Positions 23,616 to 31,490 of a stretch of DNA of 35,054 nucleotides are shown here, piece by piece. The notes beneath the pieces were generated by a model that saw only the letters and a program-made list of their open reading frames with translations, made no database searches and had not been told where the DNA came from. Source of the stretch: Geobacter sp. UBA698 (GTDB taxonomy: Bacteria; Desulfobacterota; Desulfuromonadia; Geobacterales; Pseudopelobacteraceae); contig DBMM01000004.1 in the NCBI GenBank assembly GCA_002298925.1, positions 1-35,054 on the forward strand. Reading direction: 5' to 3'. The position numbers were made by a program, and so were the translations under genes. How positions within the stretch are numbered: position 1 is the first letter of the stretch; each line of letters starts with the position of its first letter.

Positions 23616-24785
23616 ATGAAATTCACCCTAATCAAAAAAGACAAACAAAGTGCAGCCCGTCTGGGCATCCTTAGCACGTCACGAGGTGACATCCAGACCC
23701 CGATCTTCATGCCGGTGGCCACCCACGGCGCCATGAAGCCGCTCACCCCGGCCCAGATCAAGGAGACCGGCGCCCAGATCATCCTCAGCAACACCTATCA
23801 CCTACACCTGCAACCTGGCGAGGGACTGGTGAAAAAGGCCGGTGGACTGCACAAGTTCATGTCCTGGGATAAACCGATTCTGACCGACTCGGGCGGTTTC
23901 CAGGTTTTTTCCCTTCCCAACAAGCGCATTACCGAAGATGGTGTCTTCTTCCGGCATGAGATCAGCGGCGAGGAGATCTTTCTGGACCCGGCCAGCGCAA
24001 CCCGCATACAACAGGATTTGGGTGCCGACATCATCATGGCTTTCGACGAGTGCATCCCCTACCCTTGCGATAGAAGTTATGCCGAGCAATCCACAATAAA
24101 AACAATCCGCTGGCTTAAGGAGTGCCAAAACGCAATGACCGGCACTGGCCAGGCCTTGTTCGGCATTGTCCAGGGAAGTGTCTTCGAGGATTTAAGGGCG
24201 ATGTGCGCCAAGGAGATGACCAAGCTGGATCTGCCCGGTTATGCCATCGGCGGAGTAAGTGTTGGCGAGGGGTTGGAACTGCTCAAGAAAGTGGTCAGCT
24301 GGACTGCGCCCCACCTGCCGGAAGACAAGCCGCGCTACCTGATGGGGGTCGGCCTGCCGGAGGATATCCTGGAGAGCGTCGAACGCGGCATTGACATGTT
24401 TGACTGCGTGATTCCAACCCGTTATGCCCGCAGCGCGACCCTGTTCACCCGGCGGGGAAAGATCCGACTGACCAACAAGAACTACAAGCGTGATTTTTAC
24501 CCCATCGATCCAAGCTGCAGCTGTTACACGTGTCAGAACTTCACCCGCGCCTACCTGCATCATCTTTTCGTAGCAAACGAGGTCATTTCGGCAGTATTGT
24601 CTGCGATTCACAATGTTCATTTTTACCTGAACATGATGTCCGAAATCCGGGAAGCGATCAAGGAGGACCGTTTCATGGAGTACAAACTACGGTTTCTGTC
24701 TGATTATCTGGTTAGCACGGAAAAAACTGACGCGAGCCCCCATCCCAGGACTAACAGCCTGAAAAGCAAACAAAAGACTCGCTGA
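23616..24785 (+). CDS. tgt: Queuine tRNA-ribosyltransferase (tRNA-guanine transglycosylase)
   Basis: A 389-residue enzyme that swaps guanine 34 for the queuosine precursor preQ1 in GUN-anticodon tRNAs. The catalytic residues are Asp91 in LTDSGGFQ and Asp263 in MFDCVIPTRYARSATLFT. The zinc site CSCYTC...H is Cys301, Cys303, Cys306 and His332. The length is normal, with a short charged tail after residue 365. GGAG lies 5 bp before the ATG. It is a single gene here, closed by the terminator at 24816-24848, and reads away from sdhC. Confidence 0.97.
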   Translation: MKFTLIKKDKQSAARLGILSTSRGDIQTPIFMPVATHGAMKPLTPAQIKETGAQIILSNTYHLHLQPGEGLVKKAGGLHKFMSWDKPILTDSGGFQVFSLPNKRITEDGVFFRHEISGEEIFLDPASATRIQQDLGADIIMAFDECIPYPCDRSYAEQSTIKTIRWLKECQNAMTGTGQALFGIVQGSVFEDLRAMCAKEMTKLDLPGYAIGGVSVGEGLELLKKVVSWTAPHLPEDKPRYLMGVGLPEDILESVERGIDMFDCVIPTRYARSATLFTRRGKIRLTNKNYKRDFYPIDPSCSCYTCQNFTRAYLHHLFVANEVISAVLSAIHNVHFYLNMMSEIREAIKEDRFMEYKLRFLSDYLVSTEKTDASPHPRTNSLKSKQKTR

Positions 24786-24815
24786 TGCCTACAGCACCCA
24801 TCTGATGTAACACGC

Positions 24816-24848
24816 AAAAAAGGCGCATTGAAAAATGCGCCTTTTTTT
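24816..24848. terminator. Bidirectional terminator between tgt and the lipoprotein gene
   Basis: Stem AGGCGCATT / AATGCGCCT with loop GAAA (core 24821-24842), with six A residues on the left and seven T residues on the right. It can therefore end tgt on the plus strand and the convergent lipoprotein/GGDEF unit on the minus strand. Confidence 0.9.
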
Positions 24849-24917
24849 ATGCAACAAAACCTGCAACCACTGCAGTCAAATTGCTAAAACTCTTTATTTA
24901 GCACAAGCAGAGATAAA

Positions 24918-25436
24918 TCAGCGTTTCAATTTGTATTCCAACTCGATATCCAGACTCTTGACGCGTTCCAGTGTCTGGCGCAGATCACGGTTGTCGCGAC
25001 TCAGGGAAAGATTGAGATCCCGCAGGGTCTTCAACTCGCGCTGCCGGTCGCGGAGATTTTTGGCATCAGCCAGATATGCGCCCAGCGGCGCGGCCTGACG
25101 GGTCCAGATACTATTGGGAAACTCTTTTTTTAGGCGCTCCAGCAGGGTCTGGGCCCGCACAAGCCCCTTGGGAGCCTCGTCCCGCAGGCTCAGCAACGCG
25201 AGACGAAACAGGGCTTCATCCGTTACTCCGTCAACCGGAGCCGCTTCGCTGACTTTTTCAAACAAATCGCGAGCCTTCTGTTCCTTTCCACCCCGCAGAT
25301 ACTCAAGTGCTCCGGCGAACTGGCGTTCCTGGACAGGAAGCACTGCGACGGGAACCATCGGTTTCAAAACAGCACAGCCGCCACTCAGTAGCAACAGCAA
25401 AGGCAGAGCTACTGCCTTGACATATTCATGTCTCAC
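24918..25436 (-). CDS. Coiled-coil lipoprotein of unknown function
   Basis: A 172-residue lipoprotein with a short signal peptide and lipobox LLSGGC (Cys21). A helical, TPR-like region follows (about 35-105: GALEYLRGGKEQKARDLFEK and FRLALLSLRD), then a strongly charged coiled coil to the C-terminus (RQRELKTLRDLNLSLSRD onwards). The GTG at 25436 is chosen: AGG lies 5 bp before it, the signal peptide then starts properly, and it overlaps the end of the GGDEF gene by 11 bp. This coupling suggests a working partner. The layout recalls QseG-type lipoproteins beside sensor kinases, but here the neighbour is a GGDEF protein. Role unknown. Confidence 0.72.
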   Translation of the reverse strand: MRHEYVKAVALPLLLLLSGGCAVLKPMVPVAVLPVQERQFAGALEYLRGGKEQKARDLFEKVSEAAPVDGVTDEALFRLALLSLRDEAPKGLVRAQTLLERLKKEFPNSIWTRQAAPLGAYLADAKNLRDRQRELKTLRDLNLSLSRDNRDLRQTLERVKSLDIELEYKLKR

Positions 25437-26748
25437 GATGACCTGCCTCCCGTACGATAATGTAATTGCTTCCGGATGTTTCCTTGACACGATCCTTGAC
25501 CGCGGCTGCAGCCGTGGCTATTTCAGCGGCCGAGACATAGGCGCCGGGCTGGCAATTCAACGCAGCTATCGACATGGAAAGCAGCGGAAAAGTGCGGGCC
25601 ACGCCATAGCGGTCAACCCCCTCAATGGCGCCGGCGGCCTGGTCCTCTTCCGAATAATAGGACGGAACCATGGCGTCAAACTTGCTAATGATGGCCTGGC
25701 AAGCCTGTTTTGCCAGCCTGGCGTTGATAATAACCACATAATCATCACCGCCGATATGCCCCACAAAGGCATCAGGATCACCCATACTCGCAACAACGTC
25801 GTAAATAAGCCGGCCGGTCTCGCGCAGGATCTCGCTGGCTTTGATGTAGCCGTAGCGGTCATTGTAGGATTTGAAGTTGTCCAGGTCCAGGTAGCACATT
25901 ACAAAAGGGGTCCGTTCGCGCAGACGCCTGTTTATGGAACGTTCGATAGCGATATTACCCGGCAGGCGCGTCAGTGGACTGGCGTCCAGACTGATCTGCT
26001 CCAGTTCCTTGAGCCGCACGGCCATCCGCATAAAATCCTGGGCCAGGGAACCGATTTCGTCTCCCGGCGGAATGAGCGGGTCATGGTCAAAGTCGCCATC
26101 GGCGATGCGATGGGTGGCCTTCTGAAGTTTATTGATGGATTTTGAAAACGAATAAATCAAGGCGACAGCCACCAGCAGTGCCAGGGTTATACCGCTGAAT
26201 GCCAACCCCAGTGCCCAGGACGATGTTTGTGCCTTGCGTTCCTCGGCAGCACTCAGTTTGTCCTTGAGTATTTTCCTGCGCTCGGCGTTCACCGTCTCGA
26301 TCGCCTTTTCAACCTGCTCGGCTGCCAGCCTGATATCCGTCTCTGACTGTTCTTTGCCGGAAAAAAGTCTTTCATTGAGCGAGGCATAGGAGTTATAGGC
26401 TGCCGTCAATTTGGCCATGCCGCCGTTTCCACCAGACCGATGTCGGAGCATGTCCAGTTGTTGCCGAAAAACTTCCGCCTGACGATCATAAAGTTCTTTG
26501 AATTCAGGCTGCCTGAAAATCATGAATCTGCCGGCGGCACGCTGCTGGGCAAGCACCGCATCCCGCAGAGCAATGGTGGCGGTGGCAGCGGCCAGGTCGT
26601 TGCGGGCAATGTCATCAACCATACGATGCATGGAATCCAGTCCGATAACGGCATAGACTACGGCCGTGATCAGGCAGACACCGACGATGGCAAAACTGCC
26701 GATCAGTTTCTGGACAAGATTAAGTCTGAATTTTTTGGAATACAGCAT
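25426..26748 (-). CDS. Membrane sensor with HAMP and GGDEF-type (GGDDY) domain
   Basis: A 440-residue protein. Helix 1 is at about 13-36, a helical periplasmic sensor domain (four-helix-bundle type) at 37-175, helix 2 at 177-200, HAMP at about 201-250 and the cyclase domain from 255 on. The signature is GGDDY (333-337) in place of GGDEF. The metal-site Asp288 and the guanine-binding Asn296 are present. The position equal to PleD Asp344 is Ser305 (YGYIKASEIL), the substitution known from Hypr enzymes that make cyclic GMP-AMP, such as Geobacter GSU1658. No RxxD inhibition site is seen. The ATG at 26748 has GAGG ahead; a frame to 26850 lacks support. It makes either c-di-GMP or cGAMP, or is degenerate. 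Confidence 0.85.
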   Translation of the reverse strand: MLYSKKFRLNLVQKLIGSFAIVGVCLITAVVYAVIGLDSMHRMVDDIARNDLAAATATIALRDAVLAQQRAAGRFMIFRQPEFKELYDRQAEVFRQQLDMLRHRSGGNGGMAKLTAAYNSYASLNERLFSGKEQSETDIRLAAEQVEKAIETVNAERRKILKDKLSAAEERKAQTSSWALGLAFSGITLALLVAVALIYSFSKSINKLQKATHRIADGDFDHDPLIPPGDEIGSLAQDFMRMAVRLKELEQISLDASPLTRLPGNIAIERSINRRLRERTPFVMCYLDLDNFKSYNDRYGYIKASEILRETGRLIYDVVASMGDPDAFVGHIGGDDYVVIINARLAKQACQAIISKFDAMVPSYYSEEDQAAGAIEGVDRYGVARTFPLLSMSIAALNCQPGAYVSAAEIATAAAAVKDRVKETSGSNYIIVREAGHRET

Positions 26749-26967
26749 GGTATCAGTCCTCAGCCGGCATGGCTGCACATTGGATTGCATAAATAACTTA
26801 TTCGGAACAACTCCATTCGCCAAAATACTACAGAGACAATTCAAAAGCAATCAACGACTGCCCACCCGATACAACGCTCGGGCAAAAGTTATTGCATTGT
26901 GAACGGCACGGCGCTATACAAAGAGTCCACTGACCATCAATCCAAAATCCCCAAGGATCCATGACCC

Positions 26968-27891
26968 ATGCCCGTTTCACGCCGCCTGCTCTGCCGCCTG
27001 CAGCTTGTCACCGCAATCCTTCTTTTTGCCGCACCAGTCCATGCCTCGGAAAATGCCTGCGGTCCCATGACGCCCACTGAAGAACAGCTTGTCAGCCTGC
27101 AGCAGGAGAATGAAATCCTGGCTTTGAAAATCAGACAGTATGAGACCGTCAGACTGATTCCCGTCGAACAGCTGCGTCTTAAAAAAGCACTGCGCCTGAA
27201 GGAGATCGCCGCCGCTGTAAAGTCCCAGCGGCAAACCACCAGCGATTTCGAGGGGTTTGTCAAATGGATGAGTGCCAACCTGGCCGGATATAACCGCTAC
27301 ATCCAGGCCGGATCCTATGCTGCTATCTTTGCACGGATGCTCCCCATCCCCTATGCCGGTCAGGCCTCGATCTTCACAAAATTCGTCACCCAGTTCACCG
27401 TTGCTCTCAACGCCGCCTCGCTCTCCATAAACAATTATCTCAATTCATCCCGCAAATTTCTGGTCATGACCGATGCAATTGACCCAGCCAAGCCGCTGGA
27501 CGACAAGACCATGACAGAAGCAGCCCTGTTTGCGGACCGGCAGCTACTCAAGGACATGAATGACGCCCATAACAGGTTGGCTGCCGTGTCCGATCTATCC
27601 TCGGGAGCGCTCTCATTCCTGGAAAGCATCAATCACTATGCCAGCAGCAGCGATGAATACTGGAACAAGGCCAAAGGGCTTTTTAAAAAGGATATCGATC
27701 CCAAGGAAAAGAGTTTCATCTCGGAAAGCACCAGTAGCCTCAAGACCCAGGCCGACCGTTTCAACAGCCGACTCAGGAATTTTGAAGATCTAACCAAAAA
27801 AGAAACCGCCAGCGTGAAGGCGCTGGCGGTTTATGATGAACTGGCCGACGAAGCCCGTTCAGGGCTTTCGTCTTATTTACTTAAACAGTGA
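26968..27891 (+). CDS. Secreted helical protein of unknown function
   Basis: A 307-residue protein with a signal peptide (about 1-27, cleavage after VHA). A coiled-coil stretch follows at about 38-85 (EEQLVSLQQENEILALKIRQ), then a mildly hydrophobic section at about 105-150 with small residues (AGSYAAIFARMLPIPYAGQAS), and a long helical C-terminal half. I do not recognise the family. AAGGA lies about 10 bp upstream of the ATG. It starts 219 bp from the divergent GGDEF gene. Its 3' end overlaps the carbonic anhydrase gene by 15 bp and contains that gene's terminator. Confidence 0.7.
   Translation: MPVSRRLLCRLQLVTAILLFAAPVHASENACGPMTPTEEQLVSLQQENEILALKIRQYETVRLIPVEQLRLKKALRLKEIAAAVKSQRQTTSDFEGFVKWMSANLAGYNRYIQAGSYAAIFARMLPIPYAGQASIFTKFVTQFTVALNAASLSINNYLNSSRKFLVMTDAIDPAKPLDDKTMTEAALFADRQLLKDMNDAHNRLAAVSDLSSGALSFLESINHYASSSDEYWNKAKGLFKKDIDPKEKSFISESTSSLKTQADRFNSRLRNFEDLTKKETASVKALAVYDELADEARSGLSSYLLKQ
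27796..27832 (-). terminator. Carbonic anhydrase terminator inside the convergent gene
   Basis: A perfect 12-bp stem (27803-27814 with 27821-27832) around a 6-base loop. On the minus strand it is followed by C and six T residues (27802-27796). It lies 44 bp after the carbonic anhydrase stop and wholly within the plus-strand coding sequence. There is no T-run on the plus strand, so it should act in one direction. Confidence 0.8.
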
Positions 27892-28599
27892 CACGATGCC
27901 GTCGTCCAGATCGTACTTGGCGGCCACGATCTTGAGTTTGCCATCCTTGACCAGATGTTTCAACATAGGAGACTTTTGGGTCAAGCTGGCAGCCACGTTT
28001 TTGGTATTGGCACTGATGGCGCACTCGACATACTCTTCTTTTTTTGAATCCTGGCACTTGACCTCACCCTTGCAGGCTTCACACTCTTTGGCAGCATTCT
28101 TGATGGCCGGTGCAATGGTCTTGACAATCGCGCCGATATTGCCTTCCGGCTTGCCCTTGGCATTGACGGTTGCCGTCACGGCGCCGCAACGCTCATGCCC
28201 CAGCACCATCACCAGAGGGCTCCCCAGATGTTCGGCAGCGTATTCGATACTGCCGAGAACGACCGGATCAGGGATGTTGCCGGCCACCCGCACCACAAAA
28301 ATCTCACCCAGTCCCTTGTCAAAGAGGATTTCGGGCGGAACACGGGAATCGGAGCAGGAAAGGATAATGGCATACGGCTTCTGGGATCTGGCCAAAGACG
28401 CTCGCGTCGTCGGATCACACTGCTTTGTGGAGGTCATCTGATTTTCCACATAGCGTTTGTTGCCCTCCATCAGTTTATGCAGAGCTTCATCCGGCGACAC
28501 AGCCGATCCGCTTTCAGACGAAGCGAATGCCATACCAGCAGCAAGCGCCACCATCGCCAATACTGCCGCCAACCTGCTTTTTAGACCGCATTTGAACAT
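27877..28599 (-). CDS. Periplasmic beta-class carbonic anhydrase
   Basis: A 240-residue beta-carbonic anhydrase that interconverts CO2 and bicarbonate. Zinc ligands are Cys82, His135 and Cys138 (CSDSRVPPE, GHERCGAV), with the Asp84-Arg86 dyad. An N-terminal signal peptide (about 1-27, ending MAFA) places it in the periplasm, unusual for the beta class in general. An insertion at 173-193 carries four extra cysteines (KECEACKGEVKC...VEC), which might form disulfides or bind a metal. AGGAGG lies 5 bp before the ATG at 28599; an upstream ATG at 28617 is less likely. Confidence 0.9.
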   Translation of the reverse strand: MFKCGLKSRLAAVLAMVALAAGMAFASSESGSAVSPDEALHKLMEGNKRYVENQMTSTKQCDPTTRASLARSQKPYAIILSCSDSRVPPEILFDKGLGEIFVVRVAGNIPDPVVLGSIEYAAEHLGSPLVMVLGHERCGAVTATVNAKGKPEGNIGAIVKTIAPAIKNAAKECEACKGEVKCQDSKKEEYVECAISANTKNVAASLTQKSPMLKHLVKDGKLKIVAAKYDLDDGIVSLFK

Positions 28600-28623
28600 G
28601 TAAGCCTCCTTAAACATTTTGAT

Positions 28624-28655
28624 ACTATATGCCCCAACTTATTAGAATATGTCAA
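28624..28655 (-). promoter_or_regulatory. Candidate promoter of the carbonic anhydrase gene
   Basis: A perfect TTGACA (28655-28650) lies on the minus strand. The -10 is ambiguous: CATATA at 18 bp spacing or TATAGT (28629-28624) at a long 20 bp. The start codon is 25 bp further on. Non-ideal spacing would fit a promoter that needs an activator at the adjacent element. Confidence 0.45.
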
Positions 28656-28658
28656 CCA

Positions 28659-28671
28659 TTTTGTGTATACA
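28659..28671 (-). promoter_or_regulatory. Conserved 13-nt operator-like element, copy 2
   Basis: TGTATACACAAAA on the minus strand, 3 bp upstream of the carbonic anhydrase -35 box, identical in sequence and spacing to the copy at the sdhCAB promoter. It also lies about 85 bp upstream of the divergent mazG start, so mazG could be affected too. Confidence 0.45.
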
Positions 28672-28757
28672 ACATGCGGTTGCCTTGAATCCGGCATACG
28701 CGTTATATCTGTTATCAGACTGAAAATGACTGCAACCGACCAGAAAAGGGGAACCAT

Positions 28758-29561
28758 ATGAACAGCACCAACAACACCGGTTTTGAACACCTTGTCGCCA
28801 TCATGGCCCGCCTGCGGGGTCCGGGCGGCTGCCCGTGGGACGCGGAGCAGACCCACGAAAGCCTGAAGCGCTACCTGCTGGAAGAGACCTACGAAGTCAT
28901 TGAAGCCATTGACGCCCAGTCGCCGGAGCTCCTCAAGGAGGAACTGGGCGACCTGCTGCTCCAGCCCCTCTTTCATGCCGCCATTGCCGAGGAAAAAGGC
29001 ACATTCACCATTCAGGACGTGATTGAAACACTCTGCAGCAAACTCATCCGGCGCCACCCGCACGTTTTCGGCGACATGAAGATAGAAAACAGCGCGGCCC
29101 AGATCGAAAACTGGGAACAGATCAAAAAAAATGAAAAGGGGGACGAACGAAAATCCGCCCTGTCCGGCGTCCCCCCCCACCTGCCGGCACTGCTCAAGGC
29201 GCAGAAAATCACCGAAAAAGCCGCCCGGGTCGGATTTGACTGGGAACATGTCGACCAGGTGGTGGCCAAGGTCATGGAAGAGTTGCACGAATTCGAGGAA
29301 GCCATGGCAGGGGGTGACAACGGACGCATGGAGGCCGAACTGGGTGACCTGCTTTTCGCCATTGTTAATCTGGGGCGCTTTCTTTCCATCAACCCGGAGG
29401 AGGCCCTGCGCAAAACAATCAATCGCTTCCAGCAGAGATTCAGTCATGTGGAAGATGCGCTGCATAGCCTGGGTCGCCAGTTGAACGAAACACCGCTGGA
29501 AGAGATGGACCGGCTCTGGGAAGAGGCAAAGCGGCTGGAGCGGATGGATGAAAAGCAGTAA
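28758..29561 (+). CDS. mazG: Nucleoside triphosphate pyrophosphohydrolase MazG
   Basis: A 267-residue all-alpha NTP pyrophosphohydrolase with two MazG domains. LRGPGGCPWDAEQTHESLKR (about 15-34) and the metal-binding EETYEVIEAI...EELGDLLLQ form the first. The second has KVMEELHEFEEAM...EAELGDLLFAIVNLGR (about 173-215). It hydrolyses (d)NTPs to monophosphate and pyrophosphate, cleaning the nucleotide pool. The length is typical. AAGGGGA lies ahead of the ATG. It is a lone gene, divergent from the carbonic anhydrase gene. Confidence 0.95.
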   Translation: MNSTNNTGFEHLVAIMARLRGPGGCPWDAEQTHESLKRYLLEETYEVIEAIDAQSPELLKEELGDLLLQPLFHAAIAEEKGTFTIQDVIETLCSKLIRRHPHVFGDMKIENSAAQIENWEQIKKNEKGDERKSALSGVPPHLPALLKAQKITEKAARVGFDWEHVDQVVAKVMEELHEFEEAMAGGDNGRMEAELGDLLFAIVNLGRFLSINPEEALRKTINRFQQRFSHVEDALHSLGRQLNETPLEEMDRLWEEAKRLERMDEKQ

Positions 29562-29906
29562 CGTCACAGAAACGTAACGTATTTCCACAGCTCTTACAGC
29601 TTATCAACAAAAACTGTGGATAACGTGTTGACAACCATGTTGATGGCTTACAAAAGTGATATTTCTACAAGAGATTTCTGCAGATTGCCCCTTTTTTATA
29701 CAAAGCGTTAATCGTTATTTTTCAAGAAGTTACAACGTTTCCTTGAATAATGGGCAGTTAGCGCAATTAGGTGGCGTGATACCTGTCAAGGTTTTTTTTC
29801 ATGCCAATTCAGCTTGTTTATAACTATCATTTTTATATAAAATTTGTTTCGTTTAAATTCAGCAGGTTCCGTAAGAAGCTTCTGATCATCCATTGATATC
29901 AGCCAA
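29562..29906. other. AT-rich spacer with DnaA-box-like cluster
   Basis: A 345-bp gap between the convergent mazG and murJ genes. At 29615-29623 TGTGGATAA is a perfect DnaA box on the minus strand (TTATCCACA). TTATCAACA at 29601-29609 differs by one base, and looser matches lie at 29581-29589 and 29626-29634. A strongly AT-rich stretch follows (about 29690-29870). A 4-bp stem before eight T residues (29781-29799) is too weak to call a terminator. No reading frame is supported. It could be a DnaA-binding or origin-like site, or chance in AT-rich DNA. Confidence 0.4.
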
Positions 29907-31490
29907 CTATTCTTCTGAAACCGTTTTTCGTCGCAACCTGCTTTTAACGATCGACACAGCCTCCAGGGCCTCATCCGAGCGCAGCAGGCGCGCGGCGACG
30001 GCATACACGGCAATACCGGTGGCTATGGCAGTGCCAAGCACTAAGGCCTTGGATGGCGAGTGCCCCATCCGTGCCCAGTCACCCTGTCTGCAGACAAAAT
30101 GTACGGCCACCGCCATGGGCAGAGCCGCCAAAAACGACTTCAGGGCTGAAATAATGATTCTGCGGCCACCGAACGGTCCGACCCTGCGCCGCAGGAACCA
30201 GAGCAGCAGCAGCATGTTGAAACAGGCGGACAGGGTGGTTGCCAGCGCCAGGCCGCCGTGCTTGAGCGGCCCCATCAAGATCAGACTGAAGCAGACATTG
30301 AGCAGAAAGGAAATCAGGGCGGTCCAGACCGGCGTCCTGGTATCCTTGAGGGCGTAGAAGGCCGGCGCCAGGACCCTGATCAGGGCCACGAATGACAAAC
30401 CAAGGGAGTAGTAAAACAGCGCCTGGCCCGAGTTGACCGCCTTGGCGTAGTCGAACTGCCCCCCCATGAACAGCAGGCTGAAAATGGGGGTGGCGCAAAC
30501 CATCAGACCGGCCATGGCCGGAATGGTAATGAACAGGGTCAGGCGCAGCCCAAAGGCCAGCGATTCTTTCATGCCGGCCAGATCCCCCTCGGCCGCCTGC
30601 CTGCTCATGGCGGGCAATACCGCCTGGGCCACCGAAACGGTGAAGATGCCCTGGGGGAACTCGAACAGGCGCTGGGCATAGTAGAGGTAGGAGACACTCC
30701 CCTGGGGCAGGAGCGAAGCCAGAATGGCGCTGACGGTAATGTTCAGGTAATACACACCGACACCGAAAACCGAAGGCACCATCAACAGCGCGATGCGCCG
30801 CACCTCGGGATTGTCAAAGGCAAAACGCGGCCGCACCGGAAAACCTTTTTTCCACAACACCGGCAGTTGCAGCAACAGCTGCACGACTCCCCCGATCATG
30901 ACGCCGACAGCCAGGGCCACGATGGGGACGTCAAAAAATCCGCGCAGGAACAGAGCCGCCAACACCATGGAGATATTCAGGAACACGGTGGAAATGGCCG
31001 GGGTGAAAAAATGGCGGACCGTATTGAGAATCCCCATGCAGAGCGCCACCAGACTGATGAAGAAGATGTAGGGGAACATCAGCCGGTTAAGCAGAACGGT
31101 CAGTTCAAACTTGCCGGGAACCGCCTTGAAACCGGGAAACATCAGCCCCACGATCCAGGGTGAGCAGACGATGCCTGCCAGAGTAATGCCAGCCATGACG
31201 ATCGTCAGCAGGGTAAAACAGATATTTGCTAGATCACGCGCTTCCTGCTCGCCACGCTTGGTCAGTGTTTCGGAAAAAATCGGTACAAAGGCCGAGGTCA
31301 GCGCTCCTTCGGCAAAGAAACGGCGCAGCATGTTGGGAATCTGGAAGGCTGCTATAAAGGCATCACTGGCCAGACCGGCCCCGAACAGGCGTGACTGCAC
31401 CATGTCCCGTACCATGCCCATGATGCGGGAGAGCATGGTGGCGCTGCCCAATATGCCGGCGGCCCGGACTATGTTGCGTTTTTCAGACAT
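29907..31490 (-). CDS. murJ: Lipid II flippase MurJ (MviN family)
   Basis: A 527-residue inner-membrane protein with about 14 helices, which flips the peptidoglycan precursor lipid II to the periplasmic face. Family marks are ATMLSRIMGMVRDMVQSRLFGAG near the N-terminus, DAFIAAFQIPNMLRRFFAEGALTSAFVPIF, and PQGIFTVSVAQAVLPAMSR in the middle. The ATG at 31490 (MSEKRN) is chosen because GAAGGGA lies before it; a frame to 31523 would add 11 residues lying inside rmuC. It overlaps the end of rmuC by 8 bp. Confidence 0.95.
   Translation of the reverse strand: MSEKRNIVRAAGILGSATMLSRIMGMVRDMVQSRLFGAGLASDAFIAAFQIPNMLRRFFAEGALTSAFVPIFSETLTKRGEQEARDLANICFTLLTIVMAGITLAGIVCSPWIVGLMFPGFKAVPGKFELTVLLNRLMFPYIFFISLVALCMGILNTVRHFFTPAISTVFLNISMVLAALFLRGFFDVPIVALAVGVMIGGVVQLLLQLPVLWKKGFPVRPRFAFDNPEVRRIALLMVPSVFGVGVYYLNITVSAILASLLPQGSVSYLYYAQRLFEFPQGIFTVSVAQAVLPAMSRQAAEGDLAGMKESLAFGLRLTLFITIPAMAGLMVCATPIFSLLFMGGQFDYAKAVNSGQALFYYSLGLSFVALIRVLAPAFYALKDTRTPVWTALISFLLNVCFSLILMGPLKHGGLALATTLSACFNMLLLLWFLRRRVGPFGGRRIIISALKSFLAALPMAVAVHFVCRQGDWARMGHSPSKALVLGTAIATGIAVYAVAARLLRSDEALEAVSIVKSRLRRKTVSEE

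Noticed and set aside
26749..26967. GEMM (cyclic dinucleotide) riboswitch near the GGDEF gene
   Set aside because: The conserved GEMM segments were not found in this spacer on either strand.
28581..29588. 335-codon minus-strand open frame opposite mazG
   Set aside because: MazG on the plus strand has both domains complete; the opposite frame has no motif.
29781..29799. Terminator between mazG and murJ
   Set aside because: The stem has only four base pairs before the T-run, too weak to support.
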